Source: Umezawaea sp039922235 (GTDB lineage: Bacteria > Actinomycetota > Actinomycetes > Mycobacteriales > Pseudonocardiaceae). Taken from it: a DNA stretch of 19,758 nt. The stretch spans positions 1-19,758 of the forward strand of contig JBDSAJ010000728.1 in the NCBI GenBank assembly GCA_039922235.1, given 5' to 3'. The notes beneath the pieces are model-generated. The model worked only from the letters and a program-made list of their open reading frames with translations, made no database searches and was not told where the DNA came from. Of the stretch, positions 1 to 7,086 are shown piece by piece (positions within the stretch are counted from its first letter, which is position 1; every line of letters starts with the position of its first letter). The position numbers were made by a program, and so were the translations under genes.

Positions 1-293
1 ACGACGGAGTCGGTGCGGCCATTGGGGTCCAGGCCCGCCAGCAGGACGGTGGTCGAGTTCGCGGGGGCGGTCACGACCGCCGGGTCGACGGTCGTGCTGG
101 GAGGCGAGCTGACCAGCGGCACGACCACCACGGCGGCCGCGGCGACCGCGGTGACGCCGACGGCCGCGAACAGCGCCAGTCCGCGGCGGCTCGACCGCTT
201 CTCGTTCAGCACGGCCAGCACCGACCTGGAGTCGATGGCCCGGTCGGCCTCGGCGGCGATGGCTTCGCGGATCAGGGCTTCCTGCTTGTTCAT
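1..293 (-). CDS. Membrane-anchored LCP-like (LytR-CpsA-Psr) protein, N-terminal part only
   Basis: The first 97 codons are present and the gene runs off the left edge. A charged cytoplasmic head of about 37 residues ends in EKRSSRR. One Ala/Val-rich transmembrane segment follows (about 38-61), then a Ser/Thr/Pro-rich linker, then TTVLLAGLDPNGRTDSV (81-97). That last stretch resembles the opening strand of LCP domains (LLxGxD...GRxD), which transfer glycopolymers to peptidoglycan outside the cell. The ATG (293-291) overlaps the TGA of the sigma factor as ATGA, so the two are probably co-translated. The position after an ECF sigma gene, with a cytosolic head and one membrane span, would also fit an anti-sigma-like role, but no anti-sigma motif is visible. 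The LCP call rests on a short match. Confidence 0.5.
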   Translation of the reverse strand, partial: MNKQEALIREAIAAEADRAIDSRSVLAVLNEKRSSRRGLALFAAVGVTAVAAAAVVVVPLVSSPPSTTVDPAVVTAPANSTTVLLAGLDPNGRTDSV

Positions 294-793
294 CGCAGCA
301 CCTCCGACGGGCTGGTCTCGTTGACGCGCAACGTGTGCAGCGCGCGGGACAGGTGGCTGCGCACGGTTCCCTCGGTGCAGCCGAGCACCTGGCCGATCTC
401 CGCGGTGGTGGCGTCCTCGTAGTACCGGAGGACGAGCGCGGCCCGCTGCTTGCGCGGCAGCACGGCGATCCGGGCGCGCATCGCGTCCCGTTCGGCGTAC
501 CGCAGGGCCGGGTCGGCGACGGTGGGCGCCAGTGCGTCCAGCGTGGCGTGCGTCGTGGACACGTCGCGGCCCGCCAGACGGCGGTGCCACGACAGGTACT
601 CGTTGGTCACCATCCGCCGGACGTAGAGGTAGGGGGCATCCATCGCACCGATCCGCCCCCACTTCGAGCGGGCGCGCACCAGCACGTCCTGCACGATGTC
701 CTGGGCGAGGTGCCGATCACAGGTGATGGCCGTGGCGTACCGCAAGAGCCGATCGAGTCGATCGGCGACGAACTGGTCGAAGCCGTCCCGCAC
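290..793 (-). CDS. ECF RNA polymerase sigma factor, SigE-like family
   Basis: This is a sigma-70 family factor of the extracytoplasmic-function type, directing RNA polymerase to a small regulon. Region 2 starts at the N-terminus (DGFDQFVADRLDRLLRYA) and includes the DIVQDVLVRA core-binding helix. Region 4 is the C-terminal HTH, with LPRKQRAALVLRYYED, TAEIGQVLGCTEGTVRSHLSRAL. There is a linker but no region 3, as expected for the class. I chose the GTG at 793 (AAGGGGG 4 nt upstream, 167 aa, normal family length). The frame stays open to an ATG at 865, but the extra 24 residues are low-complexity and unlike the family. The stop overlaps the start of the LCP-like gene (ATGA). An imperfectly placed CRP-like palindrome (872-885) lies upstream. 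Regulon and signal are unknown. Confidence 0.88.
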   Translation of the reverse strand: MRDGFDQFVADRLDRLLRYATAITCDRHLAQDIVQDVLVRARSKWGRIGAMDAPYLYVRRMVTNEYLSWHRRLAGRDVSTTHATLDALAPTVADPALRYAERDAMRARIAVLPRKQRAALVLRYYEDATTAEIGQVLGCTEGTVRSHLSRALHTLRVNETSPSEVLR

Positions 794-895
794 GTCGCCC
801 CCTTCTGTCGAGGTGGTGGTGTTGTGGCCGGGAAACCCCTCGAGAGGTCTCCAGCGTTGAACCACCTCGACGTGACCTGCATCACTCTTCCCGCG

Positions 896-930
896 GTGGA
901 GGGGTAGGGGTGGTGCCCCGACCCCTCCAC
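896..930 (-). terminator. Strong hairpin, probable terminator of the GH64 glucanase gene
   Basis: A perfect 10-bp inverted repeat, GTGGAGGGGT (896-905) and ACCCCTCCAC (921-930), encloses a second GGGG/CCCC pairing (907-910 with 916-919) around a TGGTG loop. That gives a nearly continuous 14-bp GC-rich stem. It begins 7 nt past the glucanase stop on the minus strand and sits before the sigma-factor gene. No T-run follows, as is common for terminators of high-GC actinobacteria. Confidence 0.75.
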
Positions 931-936
931 ATCAGA

Positions 937-2529
937 TCAGCCGCGGTGCCACTTCTGGTTGGCGGTACCTCCGCACTCCCAGATCTGGAGCACGGCGTCG
1001 TCGTCCGGGTTCCAGTCCGCGATGTCGACGCACTTGTTCGCCTGCGGGTTCACCAGGTCACCGGCGGCGCTGAGCACCCACTGCTGGGCCGGGTTGCCGC
1101 TGCACGTGGCGATCTGCACGGCCGCGCCGTTCGCGGTCGAGCCCCAGGCGACGTCCATGCACTTGTTGTTCTCCGTGCGCAGCGTGCCGCCGGTGAACTG
1201 CCACTTCTGGTTCGTGCCGCCCGTGCAGTTCCACACGATCAGGCGCTGGCCGTCGGCGAAGTTCCAGTTCGGCACGTCGACGCACTTGCCGTGCCAGTCG
1301 CTGACCAGACTGCTGGTCGTGGGTTGCGGGTTGCCACCACCCGCGCCGAACGGGGTGAGGATGATGCCCGCCGCGCGCGGGTCGCCGTCGTGCACCAGGG
1401 ACTCCTGGGCCTGCACGTCGTCGAACGCGAACCCGTAGGCCCTGCCGTCGACCATGTTCTGGTGGATGATCCGCGAGTAGTGGTCGGTCGTCGAGCCCTG
1501 GTAGAAGTCGCCGGGCCCGCCGCCGGGCTGGGTGTCGATCCGGCCGAGGGTGGAGCGGTGCAGCGCCGCGCACAACGTGCGGGCGATGGGGCCGACCACC
1601 AGGTCGTTCGGCGCCTGGAGGTTGCCGTCGCAGCCCCACACGTTCGCGGTGGAGGGCTTCTGGAAGGACGCGACCTGCTGGCCGGAGGTGTTGGTGAAGT
1701 TCATCGTGCTGCCGGACGTTCGGCCGAAGTACTTGATGTTGGGCTGGTCGCCGAACGGCACGACGGTGAGCGTCCGGCCCGCGTACGCGCCCCACGCCTG
1801 GTCGATGGCGGACGCCAGGTAGTTCGCGTCCATCAGGCCCGCGCCCGTCGCCTTGCTGGGGGCGAGCACGCGCACCACGGTGCCGTCGGAACGGGTGACG
1901 ACCGAGTTGCCGAAGCCCGCCTGGTTGCGGACGGCGTTGATCACGGTGTCGCGGCCGTTGGCCACCAGGTCGCCGGTCCGCTTGGTGGCGCCGTTCGCGC
2001 CGGTCACGGTGACCGCGTGCGGCACGGCGAACTGGTCGACCTGGGAGCTGTTGATCCACAGGCCGTCGTTGTTGTAGGTGAACTCGCTCCAGTCGAACAG
2101 GATGTTCTTGTTCGCGTCACCCGCCCACGGCGCGGGCTGGACGAAGCCGTCCGGGGTCAGGGAGAGCTTCAGCTTCTCGCCGAACGACATGTAGACCCGG
2201 CCGGAGATGAACCGCGGCACCCGCACGGTGACGTTGCCGCCGTTGCCGGGCCCCGCGATGGACACGTCGGGTGCGGGGGAGGGCGGGATGGAGCCCGCGG
2301 GCCACGGCGTGAAGCCGCCGCCCTGGTTGACGTAGCCGAGACGGCCGTTGCGGATGTCGGTGCCGAGCACGTACAGGTAGACGGCCTCGGAGCGGCCGCT
2401 GTTGTTGGTGACGGTGAGCGGGAGCAGGTCGGGGCCGATGGCCGCCGCCGGTGGTCCGGTGACGAGTGCGACGGATGTCGCGAGTGCGAGCGCGGTGAGC
2501 GCGCTCAACCACTTCGGTGTGGTGCGCAA
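937..2529 (-). CDS. Secreted GH64 endo-beta-1,3-glucanase with C-terminal CBM13 (ricin-B) module
   Basis: This enzyme hydrolyses beta-1,3-glucan (laminarin, curdlan, fungal wall) outside the cell. Counting from a TTG start, residues 1-30 form a signal peptide ending in AAA. The GH64 thaumatin-like catalytic domain covers about 34-395. Glu149 (DWSEF) and Asp165 (SQVDQF) are 16 residues apart, the same spacing as the catalytic Glu154/Asp170 known for the Streptomyces matensis GH64 enzyme. The motif AFDDVQAQES near its end is typical. After a Gly/Thr/Ser linker, the last ~125 residues are a CBM13 trefoil with three QxW repeats (QKW, QQW, QKW) and paired cysteines. The TTG at 2529 is chosen because GGAG lies 5 nt upstream and it places the signal peptide at the N-terminus. 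The ATG at 2619 would add 30 unlikely residues. 530 aa. The upstream region carries two candidate operators and a long hairpin. Confidence 0.93.
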   Translation of the reverse strand: MRTTPKWLSALTALALATSVALVTGPPAAAIGPDLLPLTVTNNSGRSEAVYLYVLGTDIRNGRLGYVNQGGGFTPWPAGSIPPSPAPDVSIAGPGNGGNVTVRVPRFISGRVYMSFGEKLKLSLTPDGFVQPAPWAGDANKNILFDWSEFTYNNDGLWINSSQVDQFAVPHAVTVTGANGATKRTGDLVANGRDTVINAVRNQAGFGNSVVTRSDGTVVRVLAPSKATGAGLMDANYLASAIDQAWGAYAGRTLTVVPFGDQPNIKYFGRTSGSTMNFTNTSGQQVASFQKPSTANVWGCDGNLQAPNDLVVGPIARTLCAALHRSTLGRIDTQPGGGPGDFYQGSTTDHYSRIIHQNMVDGRAYGFAFDDVQAQESLVHDGDPRAAGIILTPFGAGGGNPQPTTSSLVSDWHGKCVDVPNWNFADGQRLIVWNCTGGTNQKWQFTGGTLRTENNKCMDVAWGSTANGAAVQIATCSGNPAQQWVLSAAGDLVNPQANKCVDIADWNPDDDAVLQIWECGGTANQKWHRG

Positions 2530-2561
2530 GGGATCTCCTCGGTTCCGCTGGCAGGGTGAAC

Positions 2562-2601
2562 CGCCTCCCGGTGCAGTGGAAGGGACTGCGGCCGGGAGGC
2601 G
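2562..2601 (-). promoter_or_regulatory. Long hairpin in the 5' leader of the glucanase mRNA
   Basis: CGCCTCCCGG (2562-2571) and CCGGGAGGCG (2592-2601) are perfect inverted repeats of 10 bp. Inside them GCAGT (2573-2577) pairs with ACTGC (2585-2589), leaving a 7-nt loop. The 15-bp stem lies between the predicted promoter (2651-2680) and the TTG start (2529), ending 32 nt before it. It could be an attenuator, an mRNA-stabilising leader or a terminator for the upstream regulator gene. The sequence does not decide which. Confidence 0.55.
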
Positions 2602-2635
2602 CGGAAGGACGTGCGCCATCGCCGACCGCCATCGG

Positions 2636-2680
2636 TGGGAGCGCTCTCGCAGCGTGCGGTCTAGACCTGTTCCGTGTCAA
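2636..2680 (-). promoter_or_regulatory. Glucanase promoter with DasR-like and CebR-like operators
   Basis: On the minus strand a consensus -35 TTGACA (2680-2675) is followed after 18 nt by a weak -10, CACGCT (2656-2651). Inside the spacer lies the perfect palindrome GGTCTAGACC (2659-2668), the core of the DasR operator (dre) that controls chitin/GlcNAc genes in Streptomyces. Right after the -10, over the expected transcription start, TGGGAGCGCTCTCG (2636-2649) matches 12 of 14 positions of the CebR/CelR operator TGGGAGCGCTCCCA, which governs cellulase genes. Motif identities are from established knowledge. Binding is inferred. Confidence 0.6.
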
Positions 2681-2703
2681 GTGGGCGTGAAGTGAGCAGG
2701 GGT

Positions 2704-3546
2704 TTACCGCACTCGCGCGTCCCGGTGCCAGCTCGCGAGGAGGGGCAGCACCTTCGCGGTGGGGGAGTCGGGCTGGACCGTGTAGGCGATCAGCACCTGG
2801 TCCTCGTCCCGCGGTGCGGACACGATCTCGATGTCGAACGCGAGGTCGCCGCCGACGGGGTGGCGGATCAGCTTGGCGACTGACGCGTAGTCGCGCACCT
2901 GGTGGTCGTCCCACCAGCGGCCCACGTCGGGGTCGGCGGCCCGCAGGTCGTCGATCAACGCCTTCAGCCTGCCGTCCTGCGGCCTGCGCGCGACTTCCCG
3001 GCGCAGCGAGGCCACCGTGTTCCCGGCGAAGTACGACCAGTTGACGACCCTCTCCCGCGCGAGCGGGTCGAGGAACAGGAAGCGCGCCAGCGACGTGCCG
3101 GGCGGCAGGTCGCACAGCACGGCGCTCAGCAGCGCGTTGCTCGCCAGCACCTCGGTGCGCTGGCCGAGCAGCAGCACGGGCAGGTGGTCCATCGCCGCCA
3201 TCAGCCGCAGCAGCCCCGGATCGGGCCGCTGGACCGGCACCACGGAGGTCGCCCGCTGCCTCGCCGTCGGCTCGGCGAGGTCGACCAGGTGGGCGCGCTC
3301 GATCTCGTCCAGCCGCAGCGCCCTGGCCAGCCCGTCGAGCACGGACGTCGAGATGTTCGGCTGGCGGCCCTGTTCGAGCCTGCTGTAGTAGTCCGGGCTC
3401 AGGCCCGCGAGCACGGCCAGCTCCTCCTTGCGCAGGCCGGGAACCCGCCGAGGGCCGGGGAACGGCTCGATGCCCGCCTGCGCGGGAGTCAGCCGGTCGC
3501 GTCGCGAGCGGAGGAACGCACCCAACTCGGCCCTGTCCTGTGCCAC
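2704..3546 (-). CDS. MmyB-type XRE helix-turn-helix transcriptional regulator
   Basis: This is a cytoplasmic DNA-binding regulator of 280 aa. The N-terminal XRE helix-turn-helix spans about residues 8-80. It has the signature PGLRKEELAVLAGLSPDYYSRLEQGR that marks the large actinobacterial MmyB-like group. The C-terminal ~190 residues (DPGLLRLMAAMDHLPVLLLG ... VNWSYF ... HPVGGDLAFDIE) match the MmyB ligand-binding domain, a PAS-like fold reported to bind fatty acids in some members. The start at GTG 3546 is preferred because a -10-like TAGAGT (minus strand, 3559-3554) sits 7 nt upstream, suggesting a leaderless mRNA. GTG 3555 and ATG 3588 are alternatives, and neither has a ribosome binding site. 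It is divergent from the aldo/keto reductase, which is its most likely target. Confidence 0.88.
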   Translation of the reverse strand: MAQDRAELGAFLRSRRDRLTPAQAGIEPFPGPRRVPGLRKEELAVLAGLSPDYYSRLEQGRQPNISTSVLDGLARALRLDEIERAHLVDLAEPTARQRATSVVPVQRPDPGLLRLMAAMDHLPVLLLGQRTEVLASNALLSAVLCDLPPGTSLARFLFLDPLARERVVNWSYFAGNTVASLRREVARRPQDGRLKALIDDLRAADPDVGRWWDDHQVRDYASVAKLIRHPVGGDLAFDIEIVSAPRDEDQVLIAYTVQPDSPTAKVLPLLASWHRDARVR

Positions 3547-3648
3547 GCCGTCCACTCTACGAAGGACGCGGTGGTCCTGCCTGGTCATGCCGTGCCCGGG
3601 TTGGACGTGAGCTGGTGGGTGGCCGCGCGGCCGCGCAGGGTGGAGCCC

Positions 3649-4647
3649 ATGCAGAAACGAACTCTCGGTGCGCAGGGCCTCTCCGTCTCGGCGCTGGGGC
3701 TGGGCACGATGGGCATGACCATGGCCTACGGGCCCGGCGGCGACCGCGCCGACAGCGTCGCGACGATCCGCCGCGCGCACGAACTGGGCATCACGTTCTT
3801 CGACACCGCCGAGCTGTACGGCCTCGGCGAGGGCACGAACGAGGCGCTGGTCGGCGAAGCGGTCGAGGGCTTCCGCGACGAGGTCGTGCTGGCGACCAAG
3901 TTCGGCTTCGACCTCACCGACCCGGCGCGGATCGGGCTCGCGCTGGACAGCAGGCCCGAGCACATCCGCGCGGTGGCCGAGCAGAGCCTGCGGCACCTGC
4001 GCACCGACCACATCGACGTGCTCTACCAGCACCGTGTCGACCCGGACGTGCCGATCGAGGACGTCGCCGGAGCCGTCGGCGAACTCGTCGCCGCGGGCAA
4101 GGTCCGCTACTTCGGGCTCTCCGAAGCCGGTCCGCAGACCATCCGCCGCGCGCACGCCGTGCACCCGGTGTCGGTGCTCCAGACCGAGTACTCGATCTTC
4201 GAGCGCGAGGTGGAGGACGAGGTCCTGCCGCTGCTGCTGGACCTGGGCATCGGCTTCGTGCCGTATTCGCCGCTGGGCCGCGGTTTCCTCACGTCCGTCG
4301 TGCGGCCAGGGGAGGAGTACCCCGAAGGCGACATGCGCCGCACCGACGCCCGCTGGCAGGGCGACAACTACACCGCCAACGTCGCCGCCGTCGCGCGGCT
4401 GACCGAGCTGGCCGCCGAGAAGGGCACCACCGTGACGCAGCTCGCGCTGGCGTGGCTGCTCGCGCAGGACGAGCAGATCGTCCCGATCCCCGGCACCCGC
4501 AGCACGACCCGGCTCGCCGAGAACGTCGGCGCGGCCGACGTCGAACTCACCAAGGCCGACCTCGACCTGGTGCGGGAGGTCCTGCCGCACGGCGCCTACG
4601 GCGACCGCTACCCGGCCGTCCTGCGCGATGCGTGGGCCAGTTCCTGA
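3649..4647 (+). CDS. Aldo/keto reductase (AKR), NADPH-dependent oxidoreductase
   Basis: A soluble 332-aa (alpha/beta)8 reductase of carbonyl compounds, with natural substrate unknown. The AKR catalytic tetrad is complete: Asp52 and Tyr57 in FFDTAELYG, Lys84 in ATKFGF, His128 in YQHRVD. The C-terminal cofactor motif is PIPGTRSTTRLAENVGA, which binds the NADP 2'-phosphate. The sequence most resembles the AKR11/AKR13-type 'yakc/IolS' group of bacterial AKRs. Start ATG at 3649 has GGAG 5 nt upstream. The open frame extends far upstream, but that part is antisense to the regulator. The gene is divergent from the MmyB-type regulator with a 102-bp intergenic space that holds the 12-bp palindrome GGCCGCGCGGCC (3621-3632). 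It converges with the 390-aa unknown gene, leaving only 10 bp between stops. Confidence 0.93.
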   Translation: MQKRTLGAQGLSVSALGLGTMGMTMAYGPGGDRADSVATIRRAHELGITFFDTAELYGLGEGTNEALVGEAVEGFRDEVVLATKFGFDLTDPARIGLALDSRPEHIRAVAEQSLRHLRTDHIDVLYQHRVDPDVPIEDVAGAVGELVAAGKVRYFGLSEAGPQTIRRAHAVHPVSVLQTEYSIFEREVEDEVLPLLLDLGIGFVPYSPLGRGFLTSVVRPGEEYPEGDMRRTDARWQGDNYTANVAAVARLTELAAEKGTTVTQLALAWLLAQDEQIVPIPGTRSTTRLAENVGAADVELTKADLDLVREVLPHGAYGDRYPAVLRDAWASS

Positions 4648-4657
4648 CGTTCGCTGA

Positions 4658-5830
4658 TCAGCCGGGCGCCAGCGCGCGGAAGACCTCGACCGCGCGTTGC
4701 GCCACGGCTTCCACGTACGGCACGAAGTCCGCCGGATCCGCGTAGTGGGCCATGGGGATCTCGACGTCGTCGGCCTGGTACCGGTAGAGCTGGCGGTAGA
4801 CCACCCGGTCCGGGAACAGGTCGTCGGCGAAGTCCCACAAGCTCTGCGTCCACCAGGTGTGGGTGTCGCCGGGTTCGGAGTTCGTGACGCCCGCGAGCTC
4901 GTACTCGCCGCGCCCTCCCGGCGTCAGCACTTTGCGCCTGGGCAGGTGCAGGTCGTAGTACCAGCGGCCCCGCCAGAGGTGGCCGGTCGGGATGTCCGGC
5001 GGTCTGCTCAGCCGCTCGGTGCCCGGCAGGTCCGGCCAGGAGAGGAGGACCAGCCAGCCCTCCCGCGGCTCGCTGGGCTCGTCGTCGATCCACCCGATGC
5101 CCGGCCTGCCCGCCTCCTCCAGCGCGGTGGCGATCGCCGTGACCGCCTCGAACACCTGCCGCACAGCCGTCGCGCGAGCGTGTTCGTTGACGGACGCCGC
5201 CCGCACGCCCGCCCACCAGGAGCCGACGTCGCCGACCGCGGCGACGACCTCCGGCGGACACTCGGTCGGGTCCTCGCCTTTGGCGGCCAACTGCCGGGGC
5301 GTGAGGCCGTCGGGTAACTCCCGGTCGGCGGTCTCGTACTTCCGCCGCCACGCCAGGAAACGGCCGTGGGCCGCGTGCCAGACCCGTGCCTGCCGCTTGC
5401 GCTCGGCCTCGGCCTTCCGCTGCCGGTCGGCCTCCTGCTCCGCGAGCCGTCCGTCGACCGCGTCGCGCACCGGCTGGTAGCGAGCCGTCGCCGCCGTCAC
5501 CCGGTCCACAAAGGACCTGATGGCGACGTCGAACCTGGCACGGGCCCAGTGGCGCACGAGCGGTCGACTCCGCCACCGCGCCGTCCTGGCGTCCGCCCGG
5601 TTCAGGTCGGCCGCCGCCGCGACGACCTCGGCCACGTACGCGTCCCCCGCGGCGGACCACTCGGCGACCTCGGCCGCCGTCGCGGGTGGGTCCACCGGGC
5701 GCCCGGACACGCTGTGCCCCAGCACTTCCCGGACGCGGCCCGTGCGCCAGTCCGGACCAACGGTGAACCAGTAGACGGTGACCGGGGCGATTCTGGCCGA
5801 GTGGTGGCTCCACGACATCTTCGAGGCCAT
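4658..5830 (-). CDS. Unrecognised 390-aa actinobacterial protein with a central coiled coil
   Basis: I do not recognise this family. It lacks a signal peptide and transmembrane segments and looks cytoplasmic. An Ala/Glu/Arg-rich helical part (about 50-165) contains a likely coiled coil (RLAEQEADRQRKAEAERKRQ, about 128-147). The C-terminal half is rich in Trp, Tyr and Asp (SWPDLPGTERL, GHLWRGRWYYDLHLPRRKVL, THTWWTQSLWDFADDLFPD), suggesting a folded beta-rich domain. The start at ATG 5830 has no clear ribosome binding site. ATG 5818 (residue 5) is an alternative. It begins 20 bp after the stop of the alditol oxidase on the same strand, so it is probably the third gene of that transcript. Coding is supported by length, GC3 bias and spacing to both neighbours. 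Confidence 0.75.
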   Translation of the reverse strand: MASKMSWSHHSARIAPVTVYWFTVGPDWRTGRVREVLGHSVSGRPVDPPATAAEVAEWSAAGDAYVAEVVAAAADLNRADARTARWRSRPLVRHWARARFDVAIRSFVDRVTAATARYQPVRDAVDGRLAEQEADRQRKAEAERKRQARVWHAAHGRFLAWRRKYETADRELPDGLTPRQLAAKGEDPTECPPEVVAAVGDVGSWWAGVRAASVNEHARATAVRQVFEAVTAIATALEEAGRPGIGWIDDEPSEPREGWLVLLSWPDLPGTERLSRPPDIPTGHLWRGRWYYDLHLPRRKVLTPGGRGEYELAGVTNSEPGDTHTWWTQSLWDFADDLFPDRVVYRQLYRYQADDVEIPMAHYADPADFVPYVEAVAQRAVEVFRALAPG

Positions 5831-5850
5831 GTGCTGATCATGACGGAAAC

Positions 5851-7086
5851 TCAGCTCGGGAAGAAGGCGTCGACCACTTCATTGCGGAACTTCCCGAAGG
5901 GATCGACCTCGTCGCGCAGCCGGACGAACGCCGACCAGTGCTCGAACCGGTCGGTGGGGACCTCCTCGTGCAGCTTCCCCCAGTGCGGCCGAACGGAGCA
6001 GGGCGCCAGCGCCTCCTCGATCCGCGCCAGCACCGGCCGCACCGCGTCGGCGTCCGGCTTCCAGGTGAAGTGGAACGCGGTGCCCTGCCTGCGGTAGAAG
6101 GGGCTCAGCCAGAACTCGTCGGCGTCGATCGTGCGGATCTCCGACACCAGCAGCGCCGGGGAGATCAGCGGACCCAGCTCCTTGAGCGCCCGCAACGCTT
6201 CCGCCGTTCGCGCGCGGGGCACGACGTACTCCGACTGGAGTTCGTCGCCCGCGCTCGGCGTGAACTCCGCGCGGAAGTGCGGCAGCCGGTCGTGCCACGG
6301 TCCGGGCTCGCCCAGCTGGCGGGTGCAGTACTCGGCCGACACGCCGGGGATCGGGTGCCGCTGCCCGGTCGCCTCCCGCGCGCCGGTCCAGGTCAGGTCG
6401 GCGGGGGCGTCGGTGGTCCGGCGCTTGACCCACGCGGAGAACGAGTCGCGCCAGTCGGTGAAGACGCTGACGCTGTACGCCTGCGCGAACAGCTCGGCCG
6501 ACTTCTCGGCGAGCACCGACCACGGCAGTTCCTCGTGGACCCGCTGCTCCACCTCGAACGCGGGCACCACGTCGAGTTCGAGTGCCGTGACGACCCCGAG
6601 CGCTCCGATCGAGACGACCGCGCCGTTGAAGCGCTCGTCGCCGCGGGAGAGCGTGGTGAGCTTCCCGTCCGCCGTCACGAGGTCCAGCGACCGGACCGCG
6701 CTCGCGAGCGACCCGTTGGTGTCGCCGGACCCGTGGGTCGCCGTGGCGACGGTGCCCGCGACGGTGATGTGCGGCAGCGACGGCAGGTTGTGCAGCGCCA
6801 GCCCTTCGGCGTGCAGCCTGGTCGCGATCTCCGCGAGCCGCAGACCCGCCGCGACCCGGACGGAGCCGCGGTCCGGGGCCACCTCGACGGTGTTCGGCAG
6901 GTCGCGCAACGAGATCAGCGTCCCGGTGGTGTCCGCGATCCGGCTGAACGAGTGGCCCGCGCCCACGACGTGGACCTTCGCGGTGTCCGCCACGACCTCC
7001 CGCAACCGCTCGACGGACGTGGGCGCTTCCAGCCGTTCGGCGGAGAAGACGACGTTGCCCGCCCAGTTCTTCGCTCCGGTCGTCAT
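5851..7086 (-). CDS. aldO: FAD-linked alditol oxidase (AldO/xylitol oxidase type)
   Basis: This flavoenzyme oxidises terminal C1 hydroxyls of alditols (xylitol, sorbitol, glycerol) with O2, giving aldoses and H2O2. The 411-aa length is close to Streptomyces coelicolor AldO (418 aa). His45 in VGAGHSFSRIADT corresponds to the His46 that carries FAD covalently. Glu316, Arg318 (SEIRTI), Thr341 (FHFTWK) and Lys371 (PHWGKLHE) each align at a constant offset of 4 with AldO Glu320, Arg322, Thr345 and Lys375. The PCMH-type FAD domain fills about 18-180, and the D-arabinono-lactone-oxidase-like substrate domain the rest, ending GKFRNEVVDAFFPS. The ATG at 7086 shares its A with the stop of the GH13 gene (TGATG), implying translational coupling. 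Exact sugar-alcohol preference cannot be read from the sequence. Confidence 0.9.
   Translation of the reverse strand: MTTGAKNWAGNVVFSAERLEAPTSVERLREVVADTAKVHVVGAGHSFSRIADTTGTLISLRDLPNTVEVAPDRGSVRVAAGLRLAEIATRLHAEGLALHNLPSLPHITVAGTVATATHGSGDTNGSLASAVRSLDLVTADGKLTTLSRGDERFNGAVVSIGALGVVTALELDVVPAFEVEQRVHEELPWSVLAEKSAELFAQAYSVSVFTDWRDSFSAWVKRRTTDAPADLTWTGAREATGQRHPIPGVSAEYCTRQLGEPGPWHDRLPHFRAEFTPSAGDELQSEYVVPRARTAEALRALKELGPLISPALLVSEIRTIDADEFWLSPFYRRQGTAFHFTWKPDADAVRPVLARIEEALAPCSVRPHWGKLHEEVPTDRFEHWSAFVRLRDEVDPFGKFRNEVVDAFFPS

Noticed and set aside
910..2559. Long plus-strand open frame of 549 codons opposite the glucanase
   Set aside because: It mirrors the GH64 gene on the other strand, consists of low-complexity Val/Arg/Gly/His sequence and has no family motif. 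Such antisense frames are expected at this GC content.
3621..3632. GGCCGCGCGGCC palindrome as an operator of the aldo/keto reductase
   Set aside because: It is a perfect 12-bp dyad, but made only of G and C in very GC-rich DNA, so chance cannot be excluded. It is mentioned only in the gene entry.
3547..4590. Upstream extension of the MmyB-type regulator frame
   Set aside because: It is antisense to the aldo/keto reductase, and the homology of regulators of this type begins at about 3546.
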